Below, one piece after another: positions 10,086 to 18,741 of a stretch of DNA of 64,000 nt. The DNA is from Microbulbifer sp. Q7 (GTDB taxonomy: Bacteria > Pseudomonadota > Gammaproteobacteria > Pseudomonadales > Cellvibrionaceae). The stretch spans positions 64,501 through 128,500 of the forward strand of contig NZ_LROY01000001.1 of assembly GCF_001639145.1 (NCBI RefSeq), read 5' to 3'. The notes beneath the pieces were generated by a model that saw only the letters and a list, made by a program, of their open reading frames with translations, was not told where the DNA came from and did not search any database. The translations under genes were made by a program, and so were the position numbers. How positions within the stretch are numbered: the first letter of the stretch is position 1; each line of letters begins with the position of its first letter.

Positions 10086-10190
10086 TTCAGACAATCCATC
10101 CAGCTTCGTAAATAGTGCAGCAGCTGGATCTAATTGCTGGGCGCGTCGCCACTAGCGAGCGACACGGCCAAAGCAATATAAGGCAGTACT

Positions 10191-11471
10191 ATGAGCTACA
10201 TCATCGACCGTCGCCTGAATGGCAAGAAGAAAAGCACCGTTAATCGCCAGCGTTTTTTGCGCCGCTATAAATCGCACATCAAGAAAGCCGTCGGCGAGGC
10301 CATGAACAGCCGATCGATCACCGACTTGGGTGCCGGCGAGAAAATCAGCATCCCCACCCGCGACCTCAATGAGCCCATTTTTTCAAATGGCCGTGGCGGC
10401 CATATGGAACAGGTTCTTCCTGGCAACAAGGAATTCGTTACCGGTGATCGCATTCCTCGACCCGGCCAGGGCCAGGGGCAAGGCAGCGGCGGCAGCGGCG
10501 CCAGTGACAGCGGCGAAGGGATGGATGAATTTGCCTTTCAAATTTCCCAGGAAGAGTTCCTCGAATTCATGTTCGAAGGGCTGGAGCTGCCGAACATGGT
10601 GAAGCGCAAGCTCGCCGGCAACGATGCCTTCCACGTGGTACGCGCAGGCATCAGCAACGAGGGCACGCCCGGCAGGCTCAATGTGGTCCGCTCTATGCGC
10701 GCAGCGAACGCCCGGCGTATCGCACTGAGTGGCGGCAAGCGCCGCAACCTGAAATTGCTGGAGCAGGAGATTGAACAGGAAGAAAACAAGGACCCAGCAC
10801 TGCGCGACCAGCGCAGGCTCGAGCAGCTGCGATTAGAAGTCGAGGACCTCAAAAGCCGCATCAAGCGCATCCCGTTTCTCGATGACTTCGACCTCAAGTA
10901 CAACCTGCTGGTAAAACAACCCAGACCCAGCTCGAAAGCGGTCATGTTTTGCCTGATGGACGTATCCGGCTCCATGAACCAAGCCACCAAGGATATGGCC
11001 AAGCGGTTTTTCCTGCTGCTTTACCTGTTTTTACAGCGCAGCTATGAATATACCGAGGTGGTGTTTATCCGGCATCACACCAGTGCCAAAGAAGTAGACG
11101 AGCAGGAGTTTTTCTACTCCCGCGAAACTGGTGGCACCATCGTTTCCAGCGCTCTGAAAATGATGCGCGACATCATGCGCGAACGTTATCCCGCCAGTGA
11201 GTGGAATATCTACGGTGCCCAGGCATCCGATGGGGACAACTGGAACGACGACTCCAGTACCTGCCACAAAATTCTGATCGACGACATCATGCCCCACGTC
11301 CAGTACTACTCCTACGTGGAAATCACCCCCAGGGACCACCAGGCACTGTGGGACGAATACCAGAGTGTGGCGCAGGTGTTTCCTGAACACTTCGCCATGG
11401 AGCAGATTGTCGATGTCGGGGATATCTATCCGGTATTCCGCCAGCTATTTACCCAGAAGGTTGCCGCGTAA
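10191..11471 (+). CDS. yeaH: YeaH/YhbH family protein (DUF444, von Willebrand A-like)
   Basis: A 426-residue member of the DUF444 family. A low-complexity, glycine-rich stretch (near residues 95-110) precedes a charged coiled-coil-like region. The C-terminal third has a VWA fold signature with the metal-site sequence DVSGSMNQ. The molecular role is unknown; it goes with the PrkA kinase and SpoVR in many bacteria. Its stop codon shares one base with the ATG of spoVR (TAATG), so the two are translationally coupled. Confidence 0.94.
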   Translation: MSYIIDRRLNGKKKSTVNRQRFLRRYKSHIKKAVGEAMNSRSITDLGAGEKISIPTRDLNEPIFSNGRGGHMEQVLPGNKEFVTGDRIPRPGQGQGQGSGGSGASDSGEGMDEFAFQISQEEFLEFMFEGLELPNMVKRKLAGNDAFHVVRAGISNEGTPGRLNVVRSMRAANARRIALSGGKRRNLKLLEQEIEQEENKDPALRDQRRLEQLRLEVEDLKSRIKRIPFLDDFDLKYNLLVKQPRPSSKAVMFCLMDVSGSMNQATKDMAKRFFLLLYLFLQRSYEYTEVVFIRHHTSAKEVDEQEFFYSRETGGTIVSSALKMMRDIMRERYPASEWNIYGAQASDGDNWNDDSSTCHKILIDDIMPHVQYYSYVEITPRDHQALWDEYQSVAQVFPEHFAMEQIVDVGDIYPVFRQLFTQKVAA

Positions 11472-13033
11472 TGCTCGATACTGCACTCAGTAACAAGCAG
11501 CCCATTTCCACAACCTCCGAGTGGACTTTCGAGCTCATTCAGGAGTACGACCGGGAAATCGCGCTGCTGGCCAAGGAATTTGGCCTGGACACCTACCCCA
11601 ACCAGATTGAGGTCATCAGCTCCGAGCAGATGATGGACGCCTACTCATCGGTTGGCATGCCGGTGGGCTACAACCACTGGTCCTTCGGTAAGCAATTCAT
11701 CAGCGTGGAGAATAATTATCAGCGGGGGCGCATGGGGCTGGCGTACGAGATCGTGATCAACTCCAATCCGTGCATCGCCTACCTGATGGAAGAAAACACC
11801 ATGACCATGCAGGCACTGGTGATTGCCCATGCCAGCTATGGTCACAACTCCTTTTTCAAGGGAAATTACCTGTTCCGCACCTGGACCGATGCCAGCAGTA
11901 TTATCGATTACCTGCTGTTTGCGAAAAACTATATCGCGCGCTGCGAGGAGCGACACGGTGTGGATGAAGTGGAGGCCCTACTGGACAGCTGCCACGCGCT
12001 GATGAATTACGGCGTCGATCGCTACAAGCGCCCCTACCCCATTTCCGCCCATGAAGAAGAGCGCCGCCAGAAAGAACGCGAGGAGTACCGGCAGCGCCAG
12101 CTGAACGACCTGTGGCGGACAATACCGAAAATGGACGGGGCCGAAGAATTGGCACAACCCCACCGCTTCCCGGACGAGCCGCAGGAAAACATTCTTTACT
12201 TTATCGAGAAAAATGCACCCCTGCTGGAGAACTGGCAGCGTGAACTGGTGCGTGTCGTGCGCAAGCTGGCGCAGTACTTTTATCCCCAGCGCCAGACCCA
12301 GGTCATGAACGAGGGCTGGGCCACCTTCTGGCATTACACCCTGCTGAACGAGCTGCACGCCCGGGGCAAGGTGACCGATGGCTTCATGATGGAGTTTCTC
12401 ACCAGCCACACCAGCGTGATCTACCAGCCACCCTACGACAGCCCCTACTACAACGGTATCAATCCCTACGCACTTGGCTTCAGTATCTTTACGGATTTGC
12501 GGCGTATTTGCGAAAACCCCACGCCGGAGGACCGCGCCTGGTTCCCGGATATCGCAGGCAGCAACTGGAAAGAAACCCTGCAATTCGCCATGCGCGACTT
12601 CAAGGACGAAAGCTTTATCCTGCAGTTCCTCTCACCCAAGGTGATGCGGGATATGAAACTGTTTTGTATTTCCGACGACGACCGGGAGAAAGAAATCGAG
12701 GTAGGGGCCATTCACAATGAGGATGGCTACCGGGAACTTCGTGCCAAGCTGGCAGGGCAGTACAACCTGGGCAATCGCGAGCCCAATATTCAGGTTTACT
12801 CGGTAGACACGCGCGGCGACCGCTCAATCACCCTGCACCACACCCAGCACCAGCGCAGACCACTGGGCAAGGACACCGGCGAGGTACTGCGCCACCTGCA
12901 TCGCCTGTGGGGATTTGACGTACACCTGCACAGTCTGAATGGCGATGAAGTAACAGCGAGCTTCCATTGCCCGGAGCTCGGCAGGGATCGGTCAGAAGAG
13001 GAAGAATCCATGCTGGTGCCCAAGCCGATTTGA
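11471..13033 (+). CDS. SpoVR family protein (YcgB-like)
   Basis: A 520-residue SpoVR family protein, full length. Conserved blocks visible include the central NEGWATFWHYT motif and the segment around TSHTSVIYQPPY. In Bacillus the name-giver is needed for spore cortex formation; in non-sporing proteobacteria the function is unknown, and it is coupled to prkA and yeaH. Translation starts one base inside the yeaH stop. No clear terminator follows before the convergent regulator gene at 13128. Confidence 0.95.
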   Translation: MLDTALSNKQPISTTSEWTFELIQEYDREIALLAKEFGLDTYPNQIEVISSEQMMDAYSSVGMPVGYNHWSFGKQFISVENNYQRGRMGLAYEIVINSNPCIAYLMEENTMTMQALVIAHASYGHNSFFKGNYLFRTWTDASSIIDYLLFAKNYIARCEERHGVDEVEALLDSCHALMNYGVDRYKRPYPISAHEEERRQKEREEYRQRQLNDLWRTIPKMDGAEELAQPHRFPDEPQENILYFIEKNAPLLENWQRELVRVVRKLAQYFYPQRQTQVMNEGWATFWHYTLLNELHARGKVTDGFMMEFLTSHTSVIYQPPYDSPYYNGINPYALGFSIFTDLRRICENPTPEDRAWFPDIAGSNWKETLQFAMRDFKDESFILQFLSPKVMRDMKLFCISDDDREKEIEVGAIHNEDGYRELRAKLAGQYNLGNREPNIQVYSVDTRGDRSITLHHTQHQRRPLGKDTGEVLRHLHRLWGFDVHLHSLNGDEVTASFHCPELGRDRSEEEESMLVPKPI

Positions 13034-13127
13034 AATCGGCTCAAGAAAAGCGAGTGCGAGTCAGCGGCCGGGTGCGCTCGCGGGCTGGCGAACCACCAGC
13101 CTTACCCTGTCGGGGATCACCAGGGGA

Positions 13128-13691
13128 TCACGCATCCAGCAATAAATTGATACGACCCACCAACTCGTTGCGATCGCAATTGGCGGCAACCACCGCATCG
13201 GCACCGGCGTCGAGCCAGCGCTGCGGATTTGCTTCTCCGGCCGGCGCAATCACCAGCACACTCAACGAAGAAAAGTCACTGCGAGAGCGCACACAATCCA
13301 GCACCTGGAAGCCATTCAAGCCTTCAAGGCTGGTATCCAGCACCAGCATGGCCGGTTTACTCGTCGCCAGTATGGCACCCGCACTGAAGCTATCACCCGC
13401 GATTTCCACTTCCACGCTCGCCTGCTGCAGCAGCGGACGGCATCCCGCCAGTTCCGGCGCCGTCGATACCAGCAGCACCTTGCGGGTTGCACTACCCAGC
13501 TCGGCAGGCACCGGCATGGCGTTATCCCGCAGGAAGCCGACAAAATCTTCAACGCAGATACGGTGGTCGCCGCGTCCGGGAAGCTTGTACGCCTTCAGCT
13601 GACCGCGTTCAATCCAGCGGATGACGGTACGAAAATTCACCCCACAGTACCGGGCGGCCTCCCCGGTAGTGAGCACATGCACTTCGCTCAT
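13128..13691 (-). CDS. Excisionase-type HTH plus receiver-like domain regulator
   Basis: A 187-residue protein from the ATG at 13691, with GGGGGA ten bases upstream; a GTG nine codons earlier is possible but has no such site. The N-terminal ~60 residues are a MerR/excisionase-type helix-turn-helix (LTTGEAARYCGVNFRTV...WIERGQ), similar to BldC-like DNA-binding domains. Residues ~70-187 resemble a response-regulator receiver. An Asp is kept in the phospho-acceptor place (LVLDTSLEGLNG), but the usual acidic pair after the first strand is replaced (LLVSTAP) and the conserved Lys near the end is missing, so it may be a pseudo-receiver. No kinase gene is adjacent. Its target is unknown. Confidence 0.82.
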   Translation of the reverse strand: MSEVHVLTTGEAARYCGVNFRTVIRWIERGQLKAYKLPGRGDHRICVEDFVGFLRDNAMPVPAELGSATRKVLLVSTAPELAGCRPLLQQASVEVEIAGDSFSAGAILATSKPAMLVLDTSLEGLNGFQVLDCVRSRSDFSSLSVLVIAPAGEANPQRWLDAGADAVVAANCDRNELVGRINLLLDA

Positions 13692-13831
13692 TTTGTAACT
13701 ATCCCCCACGAATCGCACTTTTATTTATTGATTATGCTGAATTAAACCAAAAAAACAGGTGTAAATTCTATGCCTATATATGTTTAACGAACCAACGGAC
13801 ATATCCCTCAATAAAAGTTTGATAGCCATGG

Positions 13832-13859
13832 TTGACAGTTAAGTCAGGTTAAATAGAAT
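13832..13859 (+). promoter_or_regulatory. Strong sigma-70 promoter of the candidate small RNA
   Basis: TTGACA and TAGAAT are separated by 16 bases, close to consensus. A start near 13866 would give a transcript ending at the terminator at 14046. Confidence 0.72.
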
Positions 13860-13865
13860 GGACAG

Positions 13866-14046
13866 GATGTTGCACTGGATGATTTAACCATCTGTAACAG
13901 GCGCTATCTGCATCGACTCTGTAGCCTTTTGTAACCAACTACAGGTCCAGCAGCGCTTCCAGCGCACGCGAGCTTGTTGGGATTCCCTCTCTTTACGAAT
14001 ACCCTAAGACCCTGGGCCCCCTTGTATTTTCGGGGCCTTTTTTTTA
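13866..14046 (+). ncRNA. Candidate small RNA of about 180 nt, family not recognised
   Basis: The segment lies between a near-consensus promoter and a Rho-independent terminator and has no plausible coding frame. Predicted pairing by eye: CTGTAG (13919-13924) with CTACAG (13939-13944), extended by GAC/GTC, inside a larger GCGCT/AGCGC stem (13901 onward), then the terminal GGCCCC/GGGGCC hairpin. Several GGA triplets (13860-13890 and 13980) could be single-stranded. It does not look like 6S, 4.5S, tmRNA or RNase P RNA. It could instead be an attenuated leader of cca, but the terminator lies 140 bases before that gene. Confidence 0.5.
14013..14046 (+). terminator. Rho-independent terminator of the candidate small RNA
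   Basis: GGCCCC/GGGGCC stem followed by a run of eight or more T; it precedes cca by about 140 bases. Confidence 0.88.
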
Positions 14047-14188
14047 TCTTCCCGCCTCTTATATTTCCTACTATTTCCTGACAGATGCCGTTTCCGACGA
14101 CGTAACGCTCAGGTTCAGCAGTATTTATGGCCACCTCCGCCTCCGCAATATTTACCGCACCCGCCGGGTCCCACCGGAGAGCCAGGCT

Positions 14189-15421
14189 GTGAAATGCTAC
14201 CTGGTTGGCGGCGCCGTACGTGACCGCCTGCTCCAGCGCCCGATACACGAACGCGATTGGGTCGTTGTCGGCGCTACAGAGGGGGCCATGCGGGACAGGG
14301 GTTTCCGTCCGGTGGGTAAGGACTTTCCGGTGTTTTTGCACCCGGACACCGGCGAGGAATACGCTCTCGCCCGCACCGAGCGCAAGAGCGGTCATGGCTA
14401 CGGCGGCTTTACCGTTCACGCCAGCCCCGATGTCACCCTGGAACAGGACCTCCAACGGCGGGACCTCACCGTCAATGCCATGGCGGAAACCGAAGCCGGT
14501 GAAATCGTAGACCCCTACGGTGGCCAGGCCGACCTCGAGGCCCGCAAGCTCCGCCACGTCTCGCCTGCCTTCAGCGAAGACCCCCTGCGCATCCTGCGTG
14601 TGGCACGGTTCGCCGCTCGCTATGCACCGCTGGGCTTTCGCGTCGCCACCGAAACCATGACGCTGATGCGCGGCATGGTGGATGCGGGAGAGGTAGAGCA
14701 TCTGGTCGCCGAACGGGTTTGGAAAGAAGTGAGCCGCGCGCTGACGGAACCGCGGCCTGACGTTTTCATTCGGGTGCTGCGGGAATGCGGTGCACTCAAG
14801 GTGTTACTGCCAGAAGTCGACCGCCTGTTCGGCGTGCCGCAGCCGGTACTGCATCACCCGGAAATCGACACCGGCGACCACGTCCTGCTGGCGCTACAGC
14901 AGGCCCCCGCAGAGCTACCGGTGCGCTTTGCCGTGCTGGTGCACGATCTGGGCAAGGGTGTCACGCCCGAGCATGTGCTGCCCAGCCACCGCGGTCACGA
15001 GGCCGCCGGCTTGCCGCTGGTGAAAGGCGTCTGCCAGCGCCTGCGGGTGCCCAACCACATCACCGCACTGGCGCTCGGTGTATGCGAGTACCACCTGCAT
15101 TGCCACAAGGCGTTCGAGTTGCGCCCCCAGACCATTATGAAGATGCTGCGCGCACTGGATGCGCTGCGCAGGCCGGAGCGGTTTGAACAATTCCTCGAGA
15201 GCTGTGAGGCTGATGCCCGTGGCCGCCTGGGACTCGAAGACCGTGAATACCCGCAAGTCGACTACCTGCGCGCCGCACGTACGGCCGCAGCCAGCGTCGA
15301 CCCGCAGACACTCATCGCCCAGGGGTATCAGGGCGCCGAACTGGGCAAGGCGCTAGAGCGCGCGCGCCTTGAGGCGGTCGCGGATCTCAAGAAGACCTAC
15401 GGGGCACCGGGGCACCCCTGA
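14189..15421 (+). CDS. cca: Multifunctional CCA tRNA nucleotidyltransferase
   Basis: Adds or repairs the 3'-terminal CCA of tRNAs. The 410-residue form with a C-terminal HD domain is the E. coli type, which also has 2',3'-cyclic phosphodiesterase and phosphatase activity. Visible are the class II nucleotidyltransferase start LVGGAVRD, the DxD-type RDW motif, the [10 protein letters not shown] block, the [16 protein letters not shown] head/neck motif and the HD motif VLVHDLGKG. The start is a GTG (14189) after GGAGAG; beginning here gives the conserved [12 protein letters not shown]. Confidence 0.96.
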   Translation: MKCYLVGGAVRDRLLQRPIHERDWVVVGATEGAMRDRGFRPVGKDFPVFLHPDTGEEYALARTERKSGHGYGGFTVHASPDVTLEQDLQRRDLTVNAMAETEAGEIVDPYGGQADLEARKLRHVSPAFSEDPLRILRVARFAARYAPLGFRVATETMTLMRGMVDAGEVEHLVAERVWKEVSRALTEPRPDVFIRVLRECGALKVLLPEVDRLFGVPQPVLHHPEIDTGDHVLLALQQAPAELPVRFAVLVHDLGKGVTPEHVLPSHRGHEAAGLPLVKGVCQRLRVPNHITALALGVCEYHLHCHKAFELRPQTIMKMLRALDALRRPERFEQFLESCEADARGRLGLEDREYPQVDYLRAARTAAASVDPQTLIAQGYQGAELGKALERARLEAVADLKKTYGAPGHP

Positions 15422-15477
15422 AGCAAAAGGCCTGATACGCCGGCCTTGCCACCAAATACAATAACTGGAGTCACACC

Positions 15478-16203
15478 ATGGCCAGCGTCCTGATTACCGG
15501 CGCCGCCGCCCGCCTCGGGCGCGCCATTGCCGAAGAGCTGCACCGAGACCACCAGGTGGTTATTCACTACCGTCATTCCGCAGAGGCGGCCCGCAAGCTG
15601 GCGGAAAGCCTTAACGCGCTGCGACCAAACTCCGCCACCGCCCTACACAGCGACCTGCGCACCAAAGCCGATTGTGAACAGCTCGCTGCCGCCGCCACTG
15701 AGTGCTTTGGCGGACTGAGCCTGCTGGTCAACAATGCCTCGGCGTTTTACCCCACCCCCATCGGCAGCGCCAATGAGCAGCAGTGGGATGAACTGATGGG
15801 CAGCAACCTCAAGGCACCGTTTTTTCTCAGCCAAGCGCTGGCACCCGCTCTGGCCAAAGCCGGAGGCTGCATCGTCAATCTCGCGGATATTCACGCGGAA
15901 AAACCCATGCCCGGGCACACGATTTACAGTGCGGCAAAAGCGGGACTGGTGATGATGACCAAGAGTCTGGCCCGTGAGCTGGCGCCGGCGGTGCGGGTGA
16001 ACGCCGTGGCCCCCGGAGCAATTCTCTGGCCAGAGCATGAGAGTGAAGGCTATAACAAGGAGCAGATATTGGCGCGCATCCCCATGCAGCGCAGTGGTGA
16101 CCCATCGGACATCGCTCGCACGGTGCGCTTCCTCGCCGCCGACGCCCCGTATATCACCGGGCAGGTCATCGCCGTCGATGGCGGCCGCAGCCTGAACATC
16201 TGA
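15478..16203 (+). CDS. SDR family oxidoreductase, pteridine reductase-like
   Basis: A 241-residue classical short-chain dehydrogenase. TGAAARLG near the start is the pteridine-reductase variant of the TGxxxGxG motif and carries the Arg typical of PTR1/FolM-like enzymes. NNAS (coenzyme strand), the YSAAK catalytic pair and the NAVAPGAILWPE segment follow. Such enzymes reduce dihydrobiopterin- or dihydromonapterin-type substrates with NADPH. The gene lies a few kilobases from folB and folK, which fits a pterin role. GGAG precedes the ATG; the gap to cca is about 55 bases, so co-transcription is likely. Confidence 0.85.
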   Translation: MASVLITGAAARLGRAIAEELHRDHQVVIHYRHSAEAARKLAESLNALRPNSATALHSDLRTKADCEQLAAAATECFGGLSLLVNNASAFYPTPIGSANEQQWDELMGSNLKAPFFLSQALAPALAKAGGCIVNLADIHAEKPMPGHTIYSAAKAGLVMMTKSLARELAPAVRVNAVAPGAILWPEHESEGYNKEQILARIPMQRSGDPSDIARTVRFLAADAPYITGQVIAVDGGRSLNI

Positions 16204-16234
16204 CCCTCCGAACCATTAACGCGAGTACGAGCCA

Positions 16235-16813
16235 GTGAGCGATAAACAGTTTATTTCCGCCCAGTCACTTTTGGAGGACTCTTTCACCCTGGCGCTGAAG
16301 GTGGTCGAAAGTGGCTTTATGCCCGACTACATCGTCGGTGTCTGGCGCGGTGGTGCGCCCATCGGCATTGCGGTGCAGGAGATGTTCGATTTCCTGGGTT
16401 TCCACGCCGACCATATTGCCATCCGCACCTCGTCCTATACCGGAGTGGACCAGCGCAGTAAGGAGGTGATCGTGCACGGACTCACCTATCTGATCAAACG
16501 GGTGGAATCCCACCAGAAGATGCTGATCGTCGACGACGTTTACGACACTGGCCTGAGCATCCAGCAGGCCATTACCGACCTGCGCAAAGCGTGCAAAAAA
16601 AACACCCCGGAAATCCGTATTGCCTGCCCCTACTTTAAACCGACCCGCAATCGCACCGACCAGGAGCCAGACTATTACCTGCACAAGACGGACGAATGGC
16701 TGGTGTTCCCCCACGAATTGAAGGGCCTGTCGGAAGAAGAGATTCTGGAAAACAAACCGGAGCTGCGCCGGCACCAGGAACTATTGAAGCGCGTAAAGAA
16801 CACCAAAGCCTGA
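16235..16813 (+). CDS. Phosphoribosyltransferase, hypoxanthine/xanthine type
   Basis: A 192-residue type I phosphoribosyltransferase. The PRPP-binding loop is MLIVDDVYDTGLS; an upstream GVWRGGAPIG holds the PPi loop. Such enzymes salvage purine bases to nucleotides with PRPP; the precise base is not fixed by the motifs. The start is a GTG about 30 bases after the SDR stop, suggesting the same transcript as cca and the SDR gene. Confidence 0.85.
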   Translation: MSDKQFISAQSLLEDSFTLALKVVESGFMPDYIVGVWRGGAPIGIAVQEMFDFLGFHADHIAIRTSSYTGVDQRSKEVIVHGLTYLIKRVESHQKMLIVDDVYDTGLSIQQAITDLRKACKKNTPEIRIACPYFKPTRNRTDQEPDYYLHKTDEWLVFPHELKGLSEEEILENKPELRRHQELLKRVKNTKA

Positions 16814-16838
16814 GGGCGACCCCGGTCGCCCGCAGGCT

Positions 16839-17300
16839 TCAGCCGCTGTGCGCCAGCGGCTCACCATTCTCGTCCACAAACAACACATCCCGCACGCTGA
16901 GCACTTCGCCAGCGGCATTCTGTACCGCCACCTGCGCAATCGCTTCGCCGGTGGTGCGCGCCACCAGCTGCATGGCATCCTTGCCCCCATTCCAGCGCTC
17001 GCTCCACTGCCGCAGTGCGACCACCACCGTGAACAGGTCACGTCCCTTTTCGGTGAGGCGATACTCGTAACGGGTTCCGTGTTCGCCCACATTCACGCGG
17101 GTCATCACACCGTTTTCCACCAGACGGGACAGGCGGTCACACAAGATATTCTTGGCGATGCCCAGGCTCTTCTGGAAATCCACAAAGCGTCGCGTACCCA
17201 GCATCGCCTGCTTGATTACCAGCAGGGACCACCAGTCGCCCACTTCATTCAGGGCGCAGGCCACCGAGCAGCCAGGATCGTCAAATCGTTTACGTGTCAT
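16839..17300 (-). CDS. HxlR family winged-helix transcriptional regulator
   Basis: A 153-residue regulator of the HxlR (DUF24) type. The N-terminal GCSVACALNEVGDWWSLLVI block with its Cys residues and the downstream FQKSLGIAKNILCDRL recognition region are typical; in some members the Cys senses electrophiles or redox stress. It is transcribed away from the old yellow enzyme gene at 17439, a common pairing in which the HxlR protein controls the flavoenzyme. Confidence 0.9.
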   Translation of the reverse strand: MTRKRFDDPGCSVACALNEVGDWWSLLVIKQAMLGTRRFVDFQKSLGIAKNILCDRLSRLVENGVMTRVNVGEHGTRYEYRLTEKGRDLFTVVVALRQWSERWNGGKDAMQLVARTTGEAIAQVAVQNAAGEVLSVRDVLFVDENGEPLAHSG

Positions 17301-17324
17301 ACAAAACAGTATAAGCGAAACGGT

Positions 17325-17345
17325 TGCATTAAAAAACCAAATGCA
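17325..17345. promoter_or_regulatory. Candidate HxlR operator
   Basis: Inverted repeat TGCATT-N9-AATGCA in the divergent promoter region, 25 bases upstream of the HxlR start; a wider GGTTGC/GCAACC symmetry surrounds it. Its position suits autoregulation and control of the flavoenzyme gene. Confidence 0.4.
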
Positions 17346-17438
17346 GTTTCATAACGCAACCTAATTGGCGGGTCACCCGTAACCCGGCCCCGCCAATGGC
17401 TAACTGAAGCGTCTGTAAACGAGATTTCGGAGAGTGTT

Positions 17439-18551
<1,113 letters not shown>

Positions 18552-18741
18552 GCACGGTAGCGATACCGGATAGCTCTGCTATCCGTTAGCTTTCACCGGC
18601 AGCATGTCCCAATGTTCGCGCATGGAATTCTTGGTCAGGCAGCGCCGACAACGGCCTTCCAGCCACCTGAAAGGCCCGCGCCAGAGTGGCCAGCGCGGAA
18701 AAATTCGGCAACCAGGCCCCCGCCTGAGGGCGGGGCGCAGC

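Noticed and set aside
9907..10155. Open frames covering the prkA-yeaH gap on both strands
   Set aside because: They run through a nested palindrome and their products mirror each other; this is a non-coding repeat.
13859..13888. Nine-codon ATG frame at the start of the candidate small RNA, as a leader peptide
   Set aside because: The ATG overlaps the -10 region and lies upstream of the expected transcript start, so it is probably not in the RNA.
18552..18741. Possible small gene between the old yellow enzyme and GH50 genes
   Set aside because: Frames on both strands lack ribosome sites and recognisable features; a few hairpins are present but none with a T run.
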